Origin: DASSJM01 sp036280655
GTDB taxonomy: Bacteria > Actinomycetota > UBA4738 > HRBIN12
Length of the DNA stretch: 54,534 bases
Reading direction: 5' to 3'
Assembly (NCBI GenBank): GCA_036280655.1
Contig: DASUQI010000042.1
Coordinates: 1-54,534 of the forward strand
Part shown: positions 1 to 7,523 of the stretch, one piece after another
Numbering within the stretch: position 1 is the first letter of the stretch
Layout of the letters: every line of letters starts with the position of its first letter
Notes under the pieces: generated by a model
What the model was told of the DNA's origin: nothing
Database searches by the model: none
Seen by the model: the letters and a program-made list of their open reading frames with translations, nothing else
Program-made: the position numbers and the translations under genes

Positions 1-341
1 CCCTCGAAGACCCGCAGGACCTCCTTCGTCGACTCGACGGCCGCCGGCTGCCCCCGCACGTCGTCGAAGGACGTGTCGTACTCGTTCGGGTAGATCACGT
101 AGTCGTTGCCGCGCGACAGGAACCAGAACATCGCGCCGAACTGCAGGATGATGAAGAACACCAGGATCATCGCCTGCAACATGAACGGGCGGAGCTGCGT
201 CATCACCAGCTCGGGGTTGCCGAGCGACTGCGCGGGCGAAAGACCCATGAACAGCCACGCGGCGAAGATGTAGATGGCGAGGATCCACGCGGCGCGCTTC
301 AGCCATCGTCCGTAGCGGCGGTACTGAGGATCCACGCTCAT
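1..341 (-). CDS. N-terminal part of a membrane-anchored AAA ATPase (FtsH-like), cut by the window edge
   Basis: This reading frame starts with ATG at 341 and runs off the left edge of the window, giving about 113 residues. It begins MSVDPQYRRYGRWLK. Two hydrophobic segments follow, at about residues 17-36 and 57-78, with a short extracytoplasmic loop between them. After the second segment comes a run containing SFDDVRGQPAVESTKEVL, which resembles the FDDV-G-(D/Q) block that opens the AAA module of FtsH-family proteins. The catalytic core (Walker A and B, HEXXH) lies outside the window. It is therefore unknown whether this is a protease or only an FtsH-like ATPase. Family assignment is inferred from the two-TM plus AAA-entry architecture. 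Confidence 0.65.
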   Translation of the reverse strand, partial: MSVDPQYRRYGRWLKRAAWILAIYIFAAWLFMGLSPAQSLGNPELVMTQLRPFMLQAMILVFFIILQFGAMFWFLSRGNDYVIYPNEYDTSFDDVRGQPAAVESTKEVLRVFE

Positions 342-413
342 CACCCCCGGGGTACGTGCGGGCCCGGCGAGCCCGGTGGCCCGAGTCTACGCCCGAAGCC
401 TCGGAAAGGGCCC

Positions 414-419
414 TAGGCT
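414..419 (+). promoter_or_regulatory. -10 box TAGGCT of a probable leaderless promoter
   Basis: TAGGCT fits the TANNNT consensus of sigma-A type -10 elements. It ends 6 nt before the ATG at 426. There is no Shine-Dalgarno sequence between them, so transcription would start at about the A of the ATG. No convincing -35 box is visible. Confidence 0.45.
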
Positions 420-425
420 GACGCC

Positions 426-1037
426 ATGCAGGACGCGTTCGCGGACCTGGAGCGGGCACGCGAAGCGGTCGTGGCCGAGGGCGCGGCGTTCACGGCCGAG
501 CTCGAGCCGGTCCTCCGCGAGAGCCTGCGCCGGGGGTTCGAACGGCTGTGCGGTGACCACGCCCACTTCGTCCAGAGGCTCGACGACCCGACACGCGGAG
601 CCCTGGAGCAGGCCGCGGACCGCTCGATCGACGTGGGGGTCGCGGCGGTGATCGAGCGGCTCCGTTCGCCGGAGCTCTGGCTGGCGCCGCTCACGGCACC
701 CCACCTCGCCGTCGTCAAGGAGGAGGGCTGGCCCGACTGGTTACCCGAGGCGTTCGCGAGGCTCCTGCGGCCGCGCAGGCGCGAGCGGCAGACGCTCGGG
801 GAGCTCGACGACCCGTCCAACCGGGTCTGGGTCGCGATCTCGGCCGGGGCCAAGCCGCTCGAGCCCGTCCTGGAGGAGTTCGGCTTCCGGCCGGGCCGGC
901 GACGGTTCGGCGGCCGCTTCGGCGTCGGGCCGAAGACGCTGCCGCAGCTGGACCCAAGCGGGGTCCTCCAGCGTCGGTGGCGGCGCTACCGGGCCGCGTT
1001 CGATCGGATGAGCCAGCTCGCCTCGGTCGAGGAGTAG
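426..1037 (+). CDS. Hypothetical helical protein
   Basis: A 203-residue protein that I do not recognise. It starts at ATG 426 just after a TANNNT box. The first 100 residues are rich in Glu, Ala, Arg and Leu and look largely helical (DLERAREAVVAE, ESLRRGFERL). The middle contains EGWPDWLPEAFARLLRPRRRE, and the C-terminal third is very basic (GFRPGRRRFGGRFGVGP, RRWRRYRAAFDR), so nucleic-acid binding is possible. There is no signal peptide or membrane segment. It lies 124 bp upstream of the reverse-transcriptase-like gene in the same direction, so the two may be linked, but nothing in the sequence proves this. Confidence 0.6.
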   Translation: MQDAFADLERAREAVVAEGAAFTAELEPVLRESLRRGFERLCGDHAHFVQRLDDPTRGALEQAADRSIDVGVAAVIERLRSPELWLAPLTAPHLAVVKEEGWPDWLPEAFARLLRPRRRERQTLGELDDPSNRVWVAISAGAKPLEPVLEEFGFRPGRRRFGGRFGVGPKTLPQLDPSGVLQRRWRRYRAAFDRMSQLASVEE

Positions 1038-1161
1038 TCACCCGCCGCCGCCGGCGAGCCCCGGCCGGCCGAACCCCCGAACCCCCGCGACGGCCGATTC
1101 CCCCGCGCGGGCCGCTCGCGGTACAACTCCGGTGCCGCCCCCTCGCGCTCGGGGAGGGTGT

Positions 1162-1863
1162 GTGGTCGAGACCGTGTCGGACGGACGCGTCGGGTTCGTC
1201 TCGGTCCGGCACGCGGGCGGCGTCCGCGTCCTCACACTGCTGGGCCCGGCCGCACGCGAGGAGTACCTGGCGCTCGTCGCTCCCGTCGCGCCGGCGATCG
1301 AGTCGGCATTGTCGGACCGCGTCGTCGCCCACCGCGTCGCGTGGTGCGAGGACGATCCGCCGACGCTCCGGCTACGACCGTGGCGGATCGAGCGCCGAGC
1401 GTTCGCGCTCCGACTGCGCGACCTGTTGGCGGGCGCGTCCACGATCGCGATCGCCGATGTCCGGCGGTGCTACGCGTCGATCTCGCCCTCGACCGTCGAA
1501 CGGGTCCTCGGCGAGCTGGGGGTCGGCTCGGCGAGCGAGGTCGGCGCCTTCCTCTCGCGCCTCGAGCGCGCCGGCGGGCGCGGCCTCCCGGTCGGCCCCC
1601 AGGCCTCGGCCGTCCTGGCGAACGCGGTGCTCGCAAGCGCAGACGAGGCGCTGCGCGCCGCGGGCGTCGCACACCTGCGGTGGGTCGACGACGTCGTGAT
1701 GGCGGCGGCCGGGCCGTCGGACGCGGAACGTGCGATCGCGGTCCTGGGGGACGCGGTCGCGGGGCTCGGGCTCCGCCTGAACGAGCGCAAGACGCGGATC
1801 GACCCACCGGACGGCGGCGTCGGCCTCGCCGGCTCCGCGCGCGCCGTCTGGAGGGAGGGCTAA
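1162..1863 (+). CDS. Small reverse-transcriptase-like protein (palm domain only)
   Basis: A 233-residue protein with an ordered series of reverse-transcriptase motifs. These are IADVRRCYASIS (first catalytic Asp D99 followed by the CY-SI block), GLPVGPQASAVLAN at 141-154 (the GLP-GP-S-LAN block of group II intron, retron and DGR enzymes), RWVDDVVMA with the paired aspartates at 176-177, and GLRLNERKT at 203-211 (motif 6). The usual aromatic-x-DD is present as WVDD. The region N-terminal to the palm is only about 95 residues, and only about 20 residues follow motif 6, so thumb and maturase regions are missing. GTG 1162 was chosen because GGAGG lies just before it (core 4 nt away). GTG 1132 and GTG 1174 are alternatives. 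The amidohydrolase follows after 11 bp. Polymerase activity is an inference. Confidence 0.7.
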   Translation: MVETVSDGRVGFVSVRHAGGVRVLTLLGPAAREEYLALVAPVAPAIESALSDRVVAHRVAWCEDDPPTLRLRPWRIERRAFALRLRDLLAGASTIAIADVRRCYASISPSTVERVLGELGVGSASEVGAFLSRLERAGGRGLPVGPQASAVLANAVLASADEALRAAGVAHLRWVDDVVMAAAGPSDAERAIAVLGDAVAGLGLRLNERKTRIDPPDGGVGLAGSARAVWREG

Positions 1864-1874
1864 GCTCCGTCGCG

Positions 1875-3386
1875 ATGCGGACGCTCTACCGCTCGTCCCG
1901 CGTGCACACGTTGTCCTACCCGCCGGTGGGGGAGTGGATCCTCGTCGACGGGCGCCACGTCGAGCGCGTAGGGACGGGGGAGCCGCCGGGGGCCGACCGC
2001 GTCGTGGACCTGCCCGGCACGGCGATCCTGCCGGGTTTCGTCGACACCCATGTGCACCTCACGGGCACGGGCGTCCACCACCAGGCGCCGGAGCTCGGCG
2101 AGGCCACCTCCGCCGCGGGCGTCCTCGAGACCGTCCGCTCGATCGTCGAACGCCGGCAGGGCGCCGTCTACCTGCACGGCTGGGACGAGTCGAGGTGGGC
2201 GGACCGACGGCTGCCCACGCTCGCCGACCTCGACGCCGCCGGCGACCGGCCCCTCGGCCTCTCGCGGGTCGACGGCCACCTCGTTCTGCTGAACCGCGCC
2301 GCCCTCGAGGCGACCGGCGCGCTCGAGACCACGGGCGTCGGCCGCGGCGAGGACGGCGAACCCGACGGCCGCGCGACCGGCCTCGCGGCGCAGGCCGCGA
2401 AGCGCTGGTTCGCCACCAACCTGTCCGAACACGACATCGAGGAGCTCCAGCTCGAGGCGGCGGGGCGCGCCGCCGCCCACGGCGTGACGAGCATCCACGA
2501 GATGTCGATGCCGGCCGAACGCGGCATGCGCGACCTCGAGATCCTCCGCTCGCACGCGGGCAAGCTCCCGGTCGACCTCACGACCTACGTCGCGACCACG
2601 GACCTGTCGGCGGTGATCGACCTCGGCCTGCCGCGCGTGGGCGGCGACCTGCCGGTGGACGGCTCGATCGGCGCGCGGACCGCTTGGGTGTCCGAGCCGT
2701 ACGCGGACGGCGCCCCGGACCCGTCCGGCTACTACGAGGACGACGAGCTCGCACAGTTCTTCCACGACGGGCACCTCGCCGGCCTGCAGGTGGGCGTGCA
2801 CGCGATCGGCGACGCCGGGATCGAGCAGGTGGTGCGGACGTGGGAGCGCGTGTACCAGGCGCTGGACTCGCGTCAGCGGCGCCACTTCCGCGCGCGGCGG
2901 CACCGGATCGAGCACTTCGAGATGGTGGGCGTCGACCTCGTGGAGCGCGCCGCGATGCTCGGGCTCGCGATCAGCGTGCAGCCGACGTTCGACGCGCTCT
3001 GGGGCTTCCCCGGCGGCCTGTACGAACAGGGCCTCGGCGAGGACCGCGCCTGGGCGATGAACCCGTTCGGCGACCTCCGCCGTCGGGGTCTCGAGATCGG
3101 CGCCGGCTCGGACTCGCCGATCACGATCCTCGACCCCCTCGTCGGGGTCGAGGCGTTCACCTCGCACCACGACCCGGCACAGCGCCTCACCCGGGCCGAG
3201 GCGGTCTGGGTCTCGACGCTCGGGGGGGCACGTCTCGCCCACCAGGAGGACAAAAAGGGAAGCCTCGAGCCCGGCAAGCACGCGGACTTCGCCGTTTACG
3301 ACGTCGACCCGCTGGAGGCCGAGACGCTCGACAGCCTCGCGCCGGTGATGACCGTGAGCCTCGGCCGCGACGTGTTCGCGGCCTGA
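1875..3386 (+). CDS. YtcJ-type metal-dependent amidohydrolase (amidohydrolase family 3)
   Basis: A 503-residue cytosolic hydrolase of the amidohydrolase superfamily. The short N-terminal beta part ends in PGFVDTHVHL, giving the metal-binding HxH (H59, H61). GVHAIGDAG and RHRIEHFEMV supply the later histidines, and GAGSDSPI holds the conserved Asp. The C-terminus (LEPGKHADFAVYDVDP) is the usual closing sandwich segment. Length and motif order fit YtcJ/NfdA-like amidohydrolases, which act on amide or formamide bonds; the substrate is unknown. ATG 1875 lies 11 bp after the stop of the reverse-transcriptase-like gene. The box TAAGCT at 1861-1866, which overlaps that stop codon, could also drive a leaderless transcript. 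Confidence 0.85.
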   Translation: MRTLYRSSRVHTLSYPPVGEWILVDGRHVERVGTGEPPGADRVVDLPGTAILPGFVDTHVHLTGTGVHHQAPELGEATSAAGVLETVRSIVERRQGAVYLHGWDESRWADRRLPTLADLDAAGDRPLGLSRVDGHLVLLNRAALEATGALETTGVGRGEDGEPDGRATGLAAQAAKRWFATNLSEHDIEELQLEAAGRAAAHGVTSIHEMSMPAERGMRDLEILRSHAGKLPVDLTTYVATTDLSAVIDLGLPRVGGDLPVDGSIGARTAWVSEPYADGAPDPSGYYEDDELAQFFHDGHLAGLQVGVHAIGDAGIEQVVRTWERVYQALDSRQRRHFRARRHRIEHFEMVGVDLVERAAMLGLAISVQPTFDALWGFPGGLYEQGLGEDRAWAMNPFGDLRRRGLEIGAGSDSPITILDPLVGVEAFTSHHDPAQRLTRAEAVWVSTLGGARLAHQEDKKGSLEPGKHADFAVYDVDPLEAETLDSLAPVMTVSLGRDVFAA

Positions 3387-3397
3387 GAGCAGGGCGT

Positions 3398-3427
3398 TTG
3401 ACAGGCGCGGCGGGGCCCGGCTACCTT
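3398..3427 (+). promoter_or_regulatory. Sigma-A type promoter upstream of a candidate RNA
   Basis: A perfect -35 box TTGACA (3398-3403) and a -10 box TACCTT (3422-3427) are separated by 18 bp. Predicted start of transcription is about 3434. The next coding region starts 240 bp further on and has its own promoter-like boxes, so this promoter probably makes a separate RNA or a long leader. Confidence 0.6.
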
Positions 3428-3433
3428 CGCCTT

Positions 3434-3540
3434 GCGACGATCGCTTCGGCGGTCGGCGCACGGAGGACCCAAGAGGCTGAGTAGAGAACGCGGCGCCCCG
3501 GCGCCGCGGCCCCAAAGGTCTCTTGGGTCCTCGTCTCTAT
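3434..3540 (+). ncRNA. Candidate structured small RNA
   Basis: Downstream of the promoter at 3398-3427 is a strong nested fold. An outer 13-bp perfect stem pairs 3463-3475 (GAGGACCCAAGAG) with 3520-3532. Inside it is a GC-only hairpin pairing 3489-3497 with 3500-3508. The two helices are separated by asymmetric single-stranded stretches of about 13 and 11 nt. A stem, open bubble and hairpin is the general look of 6S-like or other regulatory RNAs, but I could not match it to a known family. A run of pyrimidines (TCTCTATTTCCCC) follows the outer stem and could mark its end. Boundaries are estimates. Confidence 0.4.
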
Positions 3541-3617
3541 TTCCCCGCCCGTCCGTGCGTGGGATCGGGCGCGCTGGGAATGAATCCCCCTTCGCCGGCG
3601 TTGTTGGGCCGGAACGC

Positions 3618-3645
3618 TTGCCCGCTGGATGCCCGGGAGTACAAT
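3618..3645 (+). promoter_or_regulatory. Probable promoter of the DUF4193 gene
   Basis: TTGCCC at 3618-3623 and TACAAT at 3640-3645 are 16 bp apart. Transcription would start at about 3652, leaving a short leader with the ribosome-binding site GAGGAGGGGGA just before GTG 3673. Confidence 0.5.
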
Positions 3646-3672
3646 CCCCCGGCCTGAGGAGGGGGAGCCTAG

Positions 3673-4017
3673 GTGGAAGATCGCGAAGACACGCTCGAAG
3701 ACGAAGAAGCCGAAGAGGAGACGGCCGAGGAGGCCGAGCCCTCCACGCCTGCAGCCCAGCCCGCCGCGAGGAGCGGGGGCGACGAGGACGTCGAGTCGAT
3801 CCAGGACATCCTGGTCAAGCAGGAGGCGAGGTCCGAGGAGGCCGAGGAGGAGGACGACTCCGTCCTCACGCTCACCCGTGAGGACAAGGTCGAGCCCCTC
3901 GCGACCAAGGTCGTGCCGCCCCAGCCGACCGAGTTCATATGCTCGAACTGCTACCTGGTGAAGCACCGGAGCCAGCTGAAGGACAAGGCCAAGGTGCTCT
4001 GCCGGGACTGCGCCTGA
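3673..4017 (+). CDS. DUF4193 family zinc-ribbon protein
   Basis: A 114-residue acidic protein starting at GTG 3673 with a strong ribosome-binding site (GAGGAGGGGG). The first 80 residues are dominated by Glu and Asp and are probably disordered. The C-terminal 28 residues form a treble-clef or zinc-ribbon block, FICSNCYLVKHRSQL followed by LCRDCA, with a CxxC...CxxC pattern. This matches the actinobacterial DUF4193 family, in which the conserved part reads F-C-SC-LV-HRSQL...ICRDC. The function is not established; the family is highly conserved in Actinobacteria and often sits near cell-envelope or housekeeping genes. The lnt-ppm1 reading frame begins about 35 bp downstream or overlaps its end, so the two are probably co-transcribed. 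Confidence 0.85.
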   Translation: MEDREDTLEDEEAEEETAEEAEPSTPAAQPAARSGGDEDVESIQDILVKQEARSEEAEEEDDSVLTLTREDKVEPLATKVVPPQPTEFICSNCYLVKHRSQLKDKAKVLCRDCA

Positions 4018-4052
4018 ACCCAGCTCGGCTTCGGCTGCCGATCGCTCTGCTC

Positions 4053-6263
4053 GTGTCGGCGGCCTCGGGCGCTCTCCTGTCGCTGTCGCTTCCGCCCGCG
4101 TCGGTCTGGCCTCTCGTGTTCGTCGCGCCGGCGCCGTTCCTGTGGATCGTGCGCGGCTCGAGGCCCGGCCGGGCGGCGCTGTGTGGCCTCGCGTTCGGGT
4201 TCGTCTACTTCGGGGCGCTCCTGTACTGGATCCTCCTGTTCGGGGAGCTCGGATGGTTCGCGCTCGTGGGGATGTCCGCCTGCTACATGGCGGTGTTCGG
4301 CGCGGGCGCGAGCGTGCTCTGGCGGCCCGGGCACCCGATCCTCGGCAGTCTCGGGCTGGCCGGCCTGTGGACCGCGATCGAATGGGTGCGCGGAGAGTTC
4401 CCGCTCGGCGGGTTCACCTGGGGCCAGCTCGGTTCGGCGCAGGTGGACGCGCCCGCGCTGCCGCTCGCCTCGGTCGCCGGCGTATGGGGCCTTTCGTTCG
4501 TCGTCCTGCTCGTCGCCGGCCTGCTGCTCCTCGCCGTCGAGCGGTGGGGGAGTGGTGGGAGGGCCCGGGCGCTCGGCCTCGCGGCGGCTGCTGTCGCGCT
4601 CGTGCTCGTGCCCGCGGCCGTCCCGCTGCCCGAGCCCGACGGCCCGAGCGTTGACGTCGCGGCGATCCAGGTCGACGTCGATTCCGTGCAGGATCTCGTC
4701 GGCGCCGAGGAGGACGCGGCGGTCGCGCGGCTGAACGCGGAGCGCCACCTGGCTCTCGCGGAGGATCCGCCGGAGCTCGCGGTGTGGGGGGAGGCGGCGC
4801 TCGATCCGGGGGTGACCGGCGACCCGGGGCTGATGGCCGGGGTGAGCGACGTGATCTCGCGGGTCGGAGTGCCCACGATCGCCGGCGCGGTGGTGGACGA
4901 CCCGGACGGCCGCCAGTTCACCTCCACGCTCGCGTTCGACGGGACCGGGGCGATCGTCGACCGCTACGACAAGGTGAAGCTCGTCCCGTTCGGCGAGTAC
5001 GTGCCGTTCCGCGACCTGCTCGGCTGGATCACCGCGACCCAGCAGGTGGCGGTCGACCGCGCGGCGGGAGAAGGGGTGTCGCTGATCTCGCTCCCCGGCC
5101 TGCCGGCGATCGGGACGCCGATCTGCTACGAGAACAGCTTCCCCACGATCGAGCGCGAGATGGTGCGGCAGGGCGCCGGGTTCCTCGTCCTCACGATCAA
5201 CAACGCGTCCTACGGCCGGACGGCGGCCTCCGAGCAGCACCTGCTCATGAGCCGCCTGCGGGCGGTCGAGAACGGAAGGTGGGTGGTGCATGCCGCGGTG
5301 TCGGGCATCAGCGCCTTCGTGGATCAGGAGGGACGGGTGGTGGAGGAGGCCGGGCTGTTCGAACCGGCGACGTTGCGGCGCACGGTGGTGTCCTCCTCGA
5401 GGACGACGCCGTACACGCGCTTCGGGGACTGGGTGCCCCTGGCGTCGATCGTGCTCGTCCTCGGCGTCTTCGCGATCCCTCGGGGCAGGCGGCAGCCCTC
5501 CAGGACACCCGAGCCGCTCCCGGATCGGGCGCGAACTCTGGTGATCCTGCCGACCTACGAGGAGCGCGCGACGATCGGCGCGGTGCTCGGCGGCCTCGCG
5601 TCCCTCGACCGCGACCTCGACGTCCTCGTCGTGGACGACGGCTCGCCAGACGGGACGGCCGAGGTCGTGCGGGAGCGGGCCGCGGCCGACCCACGGGTCC
5701 GCCTCGTCGAGCGGCCACGCAAGTCCGGGCTGGCGAGCGCCTACGGAGTCGGGTTCGAGCGCGCCATGACCGAGGGCTACGACCTCGCCGTCGAGATGGA
5801 CTCGGACCTCTCGCACCGGCCCGAAGAGCTACCGCGGTTGCTGGATGCGGTCAGGCGACACGACCTCGTGGTCGGGAGCCGCTACGTGCCCGGCGGGTCG
5901 GTCACCAACTGGGGCCGGGCGCGACTGCTGCTATCCAAGGGCGGCAACCGGTATGCACGCCTGTGGCTCGGCATCCCCGTGAAGGACGCCACGAGCGGCT
6001 TCCGCGTGTACCGGACCCCGGCGCTGCGACGGATCCTCCGGGCGCCGGTCACCTCCGACGGCTACGGGTTCCAGATCGAGCTCGTCTACCGTGCCTGGAA
6101 GCTCGGCCTGTCGGTCGGCGAGGCACCGATCACCTTCAGCGAACGCGAGCACGGGAAGTCGAAGATCAGCCGGCGGATCGTCGTCGAGGCGCTGTGGCTC
6201 GTCACCAAGTGGGGGCTGCGGGCTCGGTTCCGGCCAGATGCGGACCCTTCAAACCATCTCTGA
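4053..6263 (+). CDS. lnt: Apolipoprotein N-acyltransferase fused to polyprenol-phosphate mannosyltransferase (Lnt-Ppm1)
   Basis: A two-domain membrane protein. The N-terminal part has several hydrophobic helices followed by a nitrilase-fold domain with the Glu-Lys-Cys triad: WGEAALD (Glu codon at 4791), KVKLVPFGEYVPF (Lys, about 4977) and TPICYENSF (Cys codon at 5124). It should transfer the third acyl chain to lipoproteins. After a last membrane helix (SIVLVLGVFAIP), a family-2 glycosyltransferase begins with ILPTYEERATIG, VVDDGSPDGT and EMDSDLSHRPEE, matching Dpm1/Ppm1 enzymes that make polyprenol-phosphomannose. Mycobacterial Ppm1 (Rv2051c) has the same two-domain arrangement. The frame stays open upstream to ATG 3939 inside DUF4193. 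GTG 4053 is chosen as the first start outside that gene, but it is uncertain. Confidence 0.9.
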   Translation: MSAASGALLSLSLPPASVWPLVFVAPAPFLWIVRGSRPGRAALCGLAFGFVYFGALLYWILLFGELGWFALVGMSACYMAVFGAGASVLWRPGHPILGSLGLAGLWTAIEWVRGEFPLGGFTWGQLGSAQVDAPALPLASVAGVWGLSFVVLLVAGLLLLAVERWGSGGRARALGLAAAAVALVLVPAAVPLPEPDGPSVDVAAIQVDVDSVQDLVGAEEDAAVARLNAERHLALAEDPPELAVWGEAALDPGVTGDPGLMAGVSDVISRVGVPTIAGAVVDDPDGRQFTSTLAFDGTGAIVDRYDKVKLVPFGEYVPFRDLLGWITATQQVAVDRAAGEGVSLISLPGLPAIGTPICYENSFPTIEREMVRQGAGFLVLTINNASYGRTAASEQHLLMSRLRAVENGRWVVHAAVSGISAFVDQEGRVVEEAGLFEPATLRRTVVSSSRTTPYTRFGDWVPLASIVLVLGVFAIPRGRRQPSRTPEPLPDRARTLVILPTYEERATIGAVLGGLASLDRDLDVLVVDDGSPDGTAEVVRERAAADPRVRLVERPRKSGLASAYGVGFERAMTEGYDLAVEMDSDLSHRPEELPRLLDAVRRHDLVVGSRYVPGGSVTNWGRARLLLSKGGNRYARLWLGIPVKDATSGFRVYRTPALRRILRAPVTSDGYGFQIELVYRAWKLGLSVGEAPITFSEREHGKSKISRRIVVEALWLVTKWGLRARFRPDADPSNHL

Positions 6264-6306
6264 GAGGGGTCCGGGGAAGGCACGCCTGGTGGCGCTTCGT
6301 ACGCTG

Positions 6307-6331
6307 CATAACGCCCAGAATGTACGTTATG
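6307..6331. promoter_or_regulatory. Inverted repeat CATAACG-N11-CGTTATG
   Basis: Perfect 7-bp arms at 6307-6313 and 6325-6331 lie about 50 bp after the lnt-ppm1 stop and 228 bp before the first surface-protein gene. No T-run follows, so an operator-like site is more likely than a terminator. The rest of 6264-6558 is AT-richer than average, with C-runs and no recognisable gene. Confidence 0.3.
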
Positions 6332-6558
6332 ACAAGTTGTCCTTTCTCCCTCCTCACCCTCAATCCCCCCAACCCTCCCCAAAGGGCCTACTTCCCAGTC
6401 GGAAGATCGGCCGAAAGACGGGGTTGTCCTCCTGCGGAATCCCACGTACAGTTCGCGTGCGCGCCTTTGTCTAGCCGTTTTACAGGCTCGCGCATCGGGT
6501 ACTTGAGTCGGGACCGATCCGCCTCAGCGGGTCGTTAGGGACAAGGAAAGGAGCACCG

Positions 6559-7305
6559 ATGCGAAACACGCACGTCAACGAAGGCGCGAGCCTCAAGAAG
6601 GCAGGCCTCGTCACGCTCTTGGCCGGGCTCTTGTTGCTGACGGGCTGGGCGTTCTTCCCTGGGCAGGCTCAGGCGGTCTTCCCGGGGATCGACGGGAACT
6701 GCCCAGCGGGTGGTACTTCCATCCCACCCGGGGGCTCGACAACGGTGAACGGCGTCACCGTCTCAGCTACCGGGACGAGCGTCACCATTAGCGGCGGGTC
6801 CGCGACGATCTGCGTCAAGGCGGGCAACTGCAACACCGGGCAGCTCACGCTCGCGCCTGGTACCTACAACGACCTCGTCGAGTGGGACGCGGGCAATGAC
6901 TGCGATGAACCGCCCGGCCAGATCCCGGGGATCAGTCATGTCCAGATCTACTCGACTACGACGACTACGCCTCCGAGCACGTCGACCACGCCTCCGAGCA
7001 CGTCGACTACGCCTCCGAGCACGTCGACCACGCCTCCGAGCACGTCGACCACGCCTCCGAGCACGTCGACGCCGCCGCCGACGACCACGACTGTCGCGCC
7101 GACGACAGTCACTCCGCCGGATGAGACCACGCCGCCGGACGAGACCGAGGTCAGCCCAACGACGGTCACACCGCCTGGTGGAACCGCCTTCACCGGGCCC
7201 GAAAATGTGATCCCGCTCGGCGTCATCGCCCTGACGATGATGACGGCCGGGTCCGGACTCCTGTGGGCCGGCGCACGACGTAACCGGAAGAACGACGAGG
7301 AGTAA
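6559..7305 (+). CDS. Thr/Pro/Ser-rich cell-surface protein with sorting-like C-terminus (paralogue 1)
   Basis: A 248-residue exported protein starting at ATG 6559 behind the ribosome-binding site AAGGAAAGGAG. It has a signal peptide (residues about 10-36, ending GQAQA), a globular part of about 90 residues with four Cys (NCPAGGTS, TICVKAGNCNTG, NDCDEPPG), then a stalk of TTPPSTS repeats and TTVTPP blocks. The C-terminus has GTAFTG, a hydrophobic span (VIPLGVIALTMMTAGSGLLWAG) and a basic tail (ARRNRKN). This resembles LPxTG/LAxTG sorting signals, although the motif is AFTG. It may be sortase-anchored or simply membrane-anchored; no sortase gene is in the window. The same C-terminus recurs in the next gene, so the two are duplicates with different head domains. 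Confidence 0.75.
   Translation: MRNTHVNEGASLKKAGLVTLLAGLLLLTGWAFFPGQAQAVFPGIDGNCPAGGTSIPPGGSTTVNGVTVSATGTSVTISGGSATICVKAGNCNTGQLTLAPGTYNDLVEWDAGNDCDEPPGQIPGISHVQIYSTTTTTPPSTSTTPPSTSTTPPSTSTTPPSTSTTPPSTSTPPPTTTTVAPTTVTPPDETTPPDETEVSPTTVTPPGGTAFTGPENVIPLGVIALTMMTAGSGLLWAGARRNRKNDEE
6967..7071 (+). repeat. Five tandem 21-bp coding repeats
   Basis: Five copies of a 21-bp unit beginning ACGCCTCCGAGCACGTCGAC lie head to tail from 6967. They differ only at a C/T near the unit end and in the last base. Each encodes the heptad TPPSTST, so they build the protein stalk. Their near identity suggests recent expansion by slippage or unequal recombination. Confidence 0.9.
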
Positions 7306-7328
7306 CCCTCCTCGATAGGTTCGGCCGA

Positions 7329-7367
7329 CCCCCGGGTCGCATGGCACACCGCCGCGCGATCCGGGGG
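7329..7367 (+). terminator. Possible terminator hairpin after surface protein 1
   Basis: CCCCCGG (7329-7335) can pair with CCGGGGG (7361-7367), but the loop is 25 nt and there is no clear T-run. It lies 24 bp after the stop codon. Further on, TACAAT at 7455-7460 may be the -10 box of the next surface-protein gene. Confidence 0.3.
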
Positions 7368-7523
7368 TTCGCGCCGTATCGGCTCATTCCCTAGGTCCAA
7401 AGTCGGGGTGCGAGCTGTGCCCTTCGGCCGATGTAGTAGGCCGATGCCCCTCCATACAATCCTCCGCGACGGACACGGATGTCCCCCGTTGTCCCGCAAG
7501 GCGAATGAAAACGGAGGTGGGAG

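Noticed and set aside
1038..1161. Retron-type msr/msd RNA next to the RT-like gene
   Set aside because: The spacer is short and lacks the paired a1/a2 ends and long hairpins expected of retron RNA.
1860..3515. Long open frame on the minus strand opposite the amidohydrolase
   Set aside because: It is antisense to a gene with clear catalytic motifs and is rich in Arg/Ala/Pro, as expected for GC-rich shadow frames.
6380..6470. Cyclic-di-GMP or related riboswitch upstream of the first surface protein
   Set aside because: A GAAA-type loop and some pairing exist, but the conserved core sequence of such aptamers is absent.
6967..7071. CRISPR-like array of five 21-bp units
   Set aside because: The units are contiguous without spacers and code in frame for TPPSTST, so they are protein-coding repeats.
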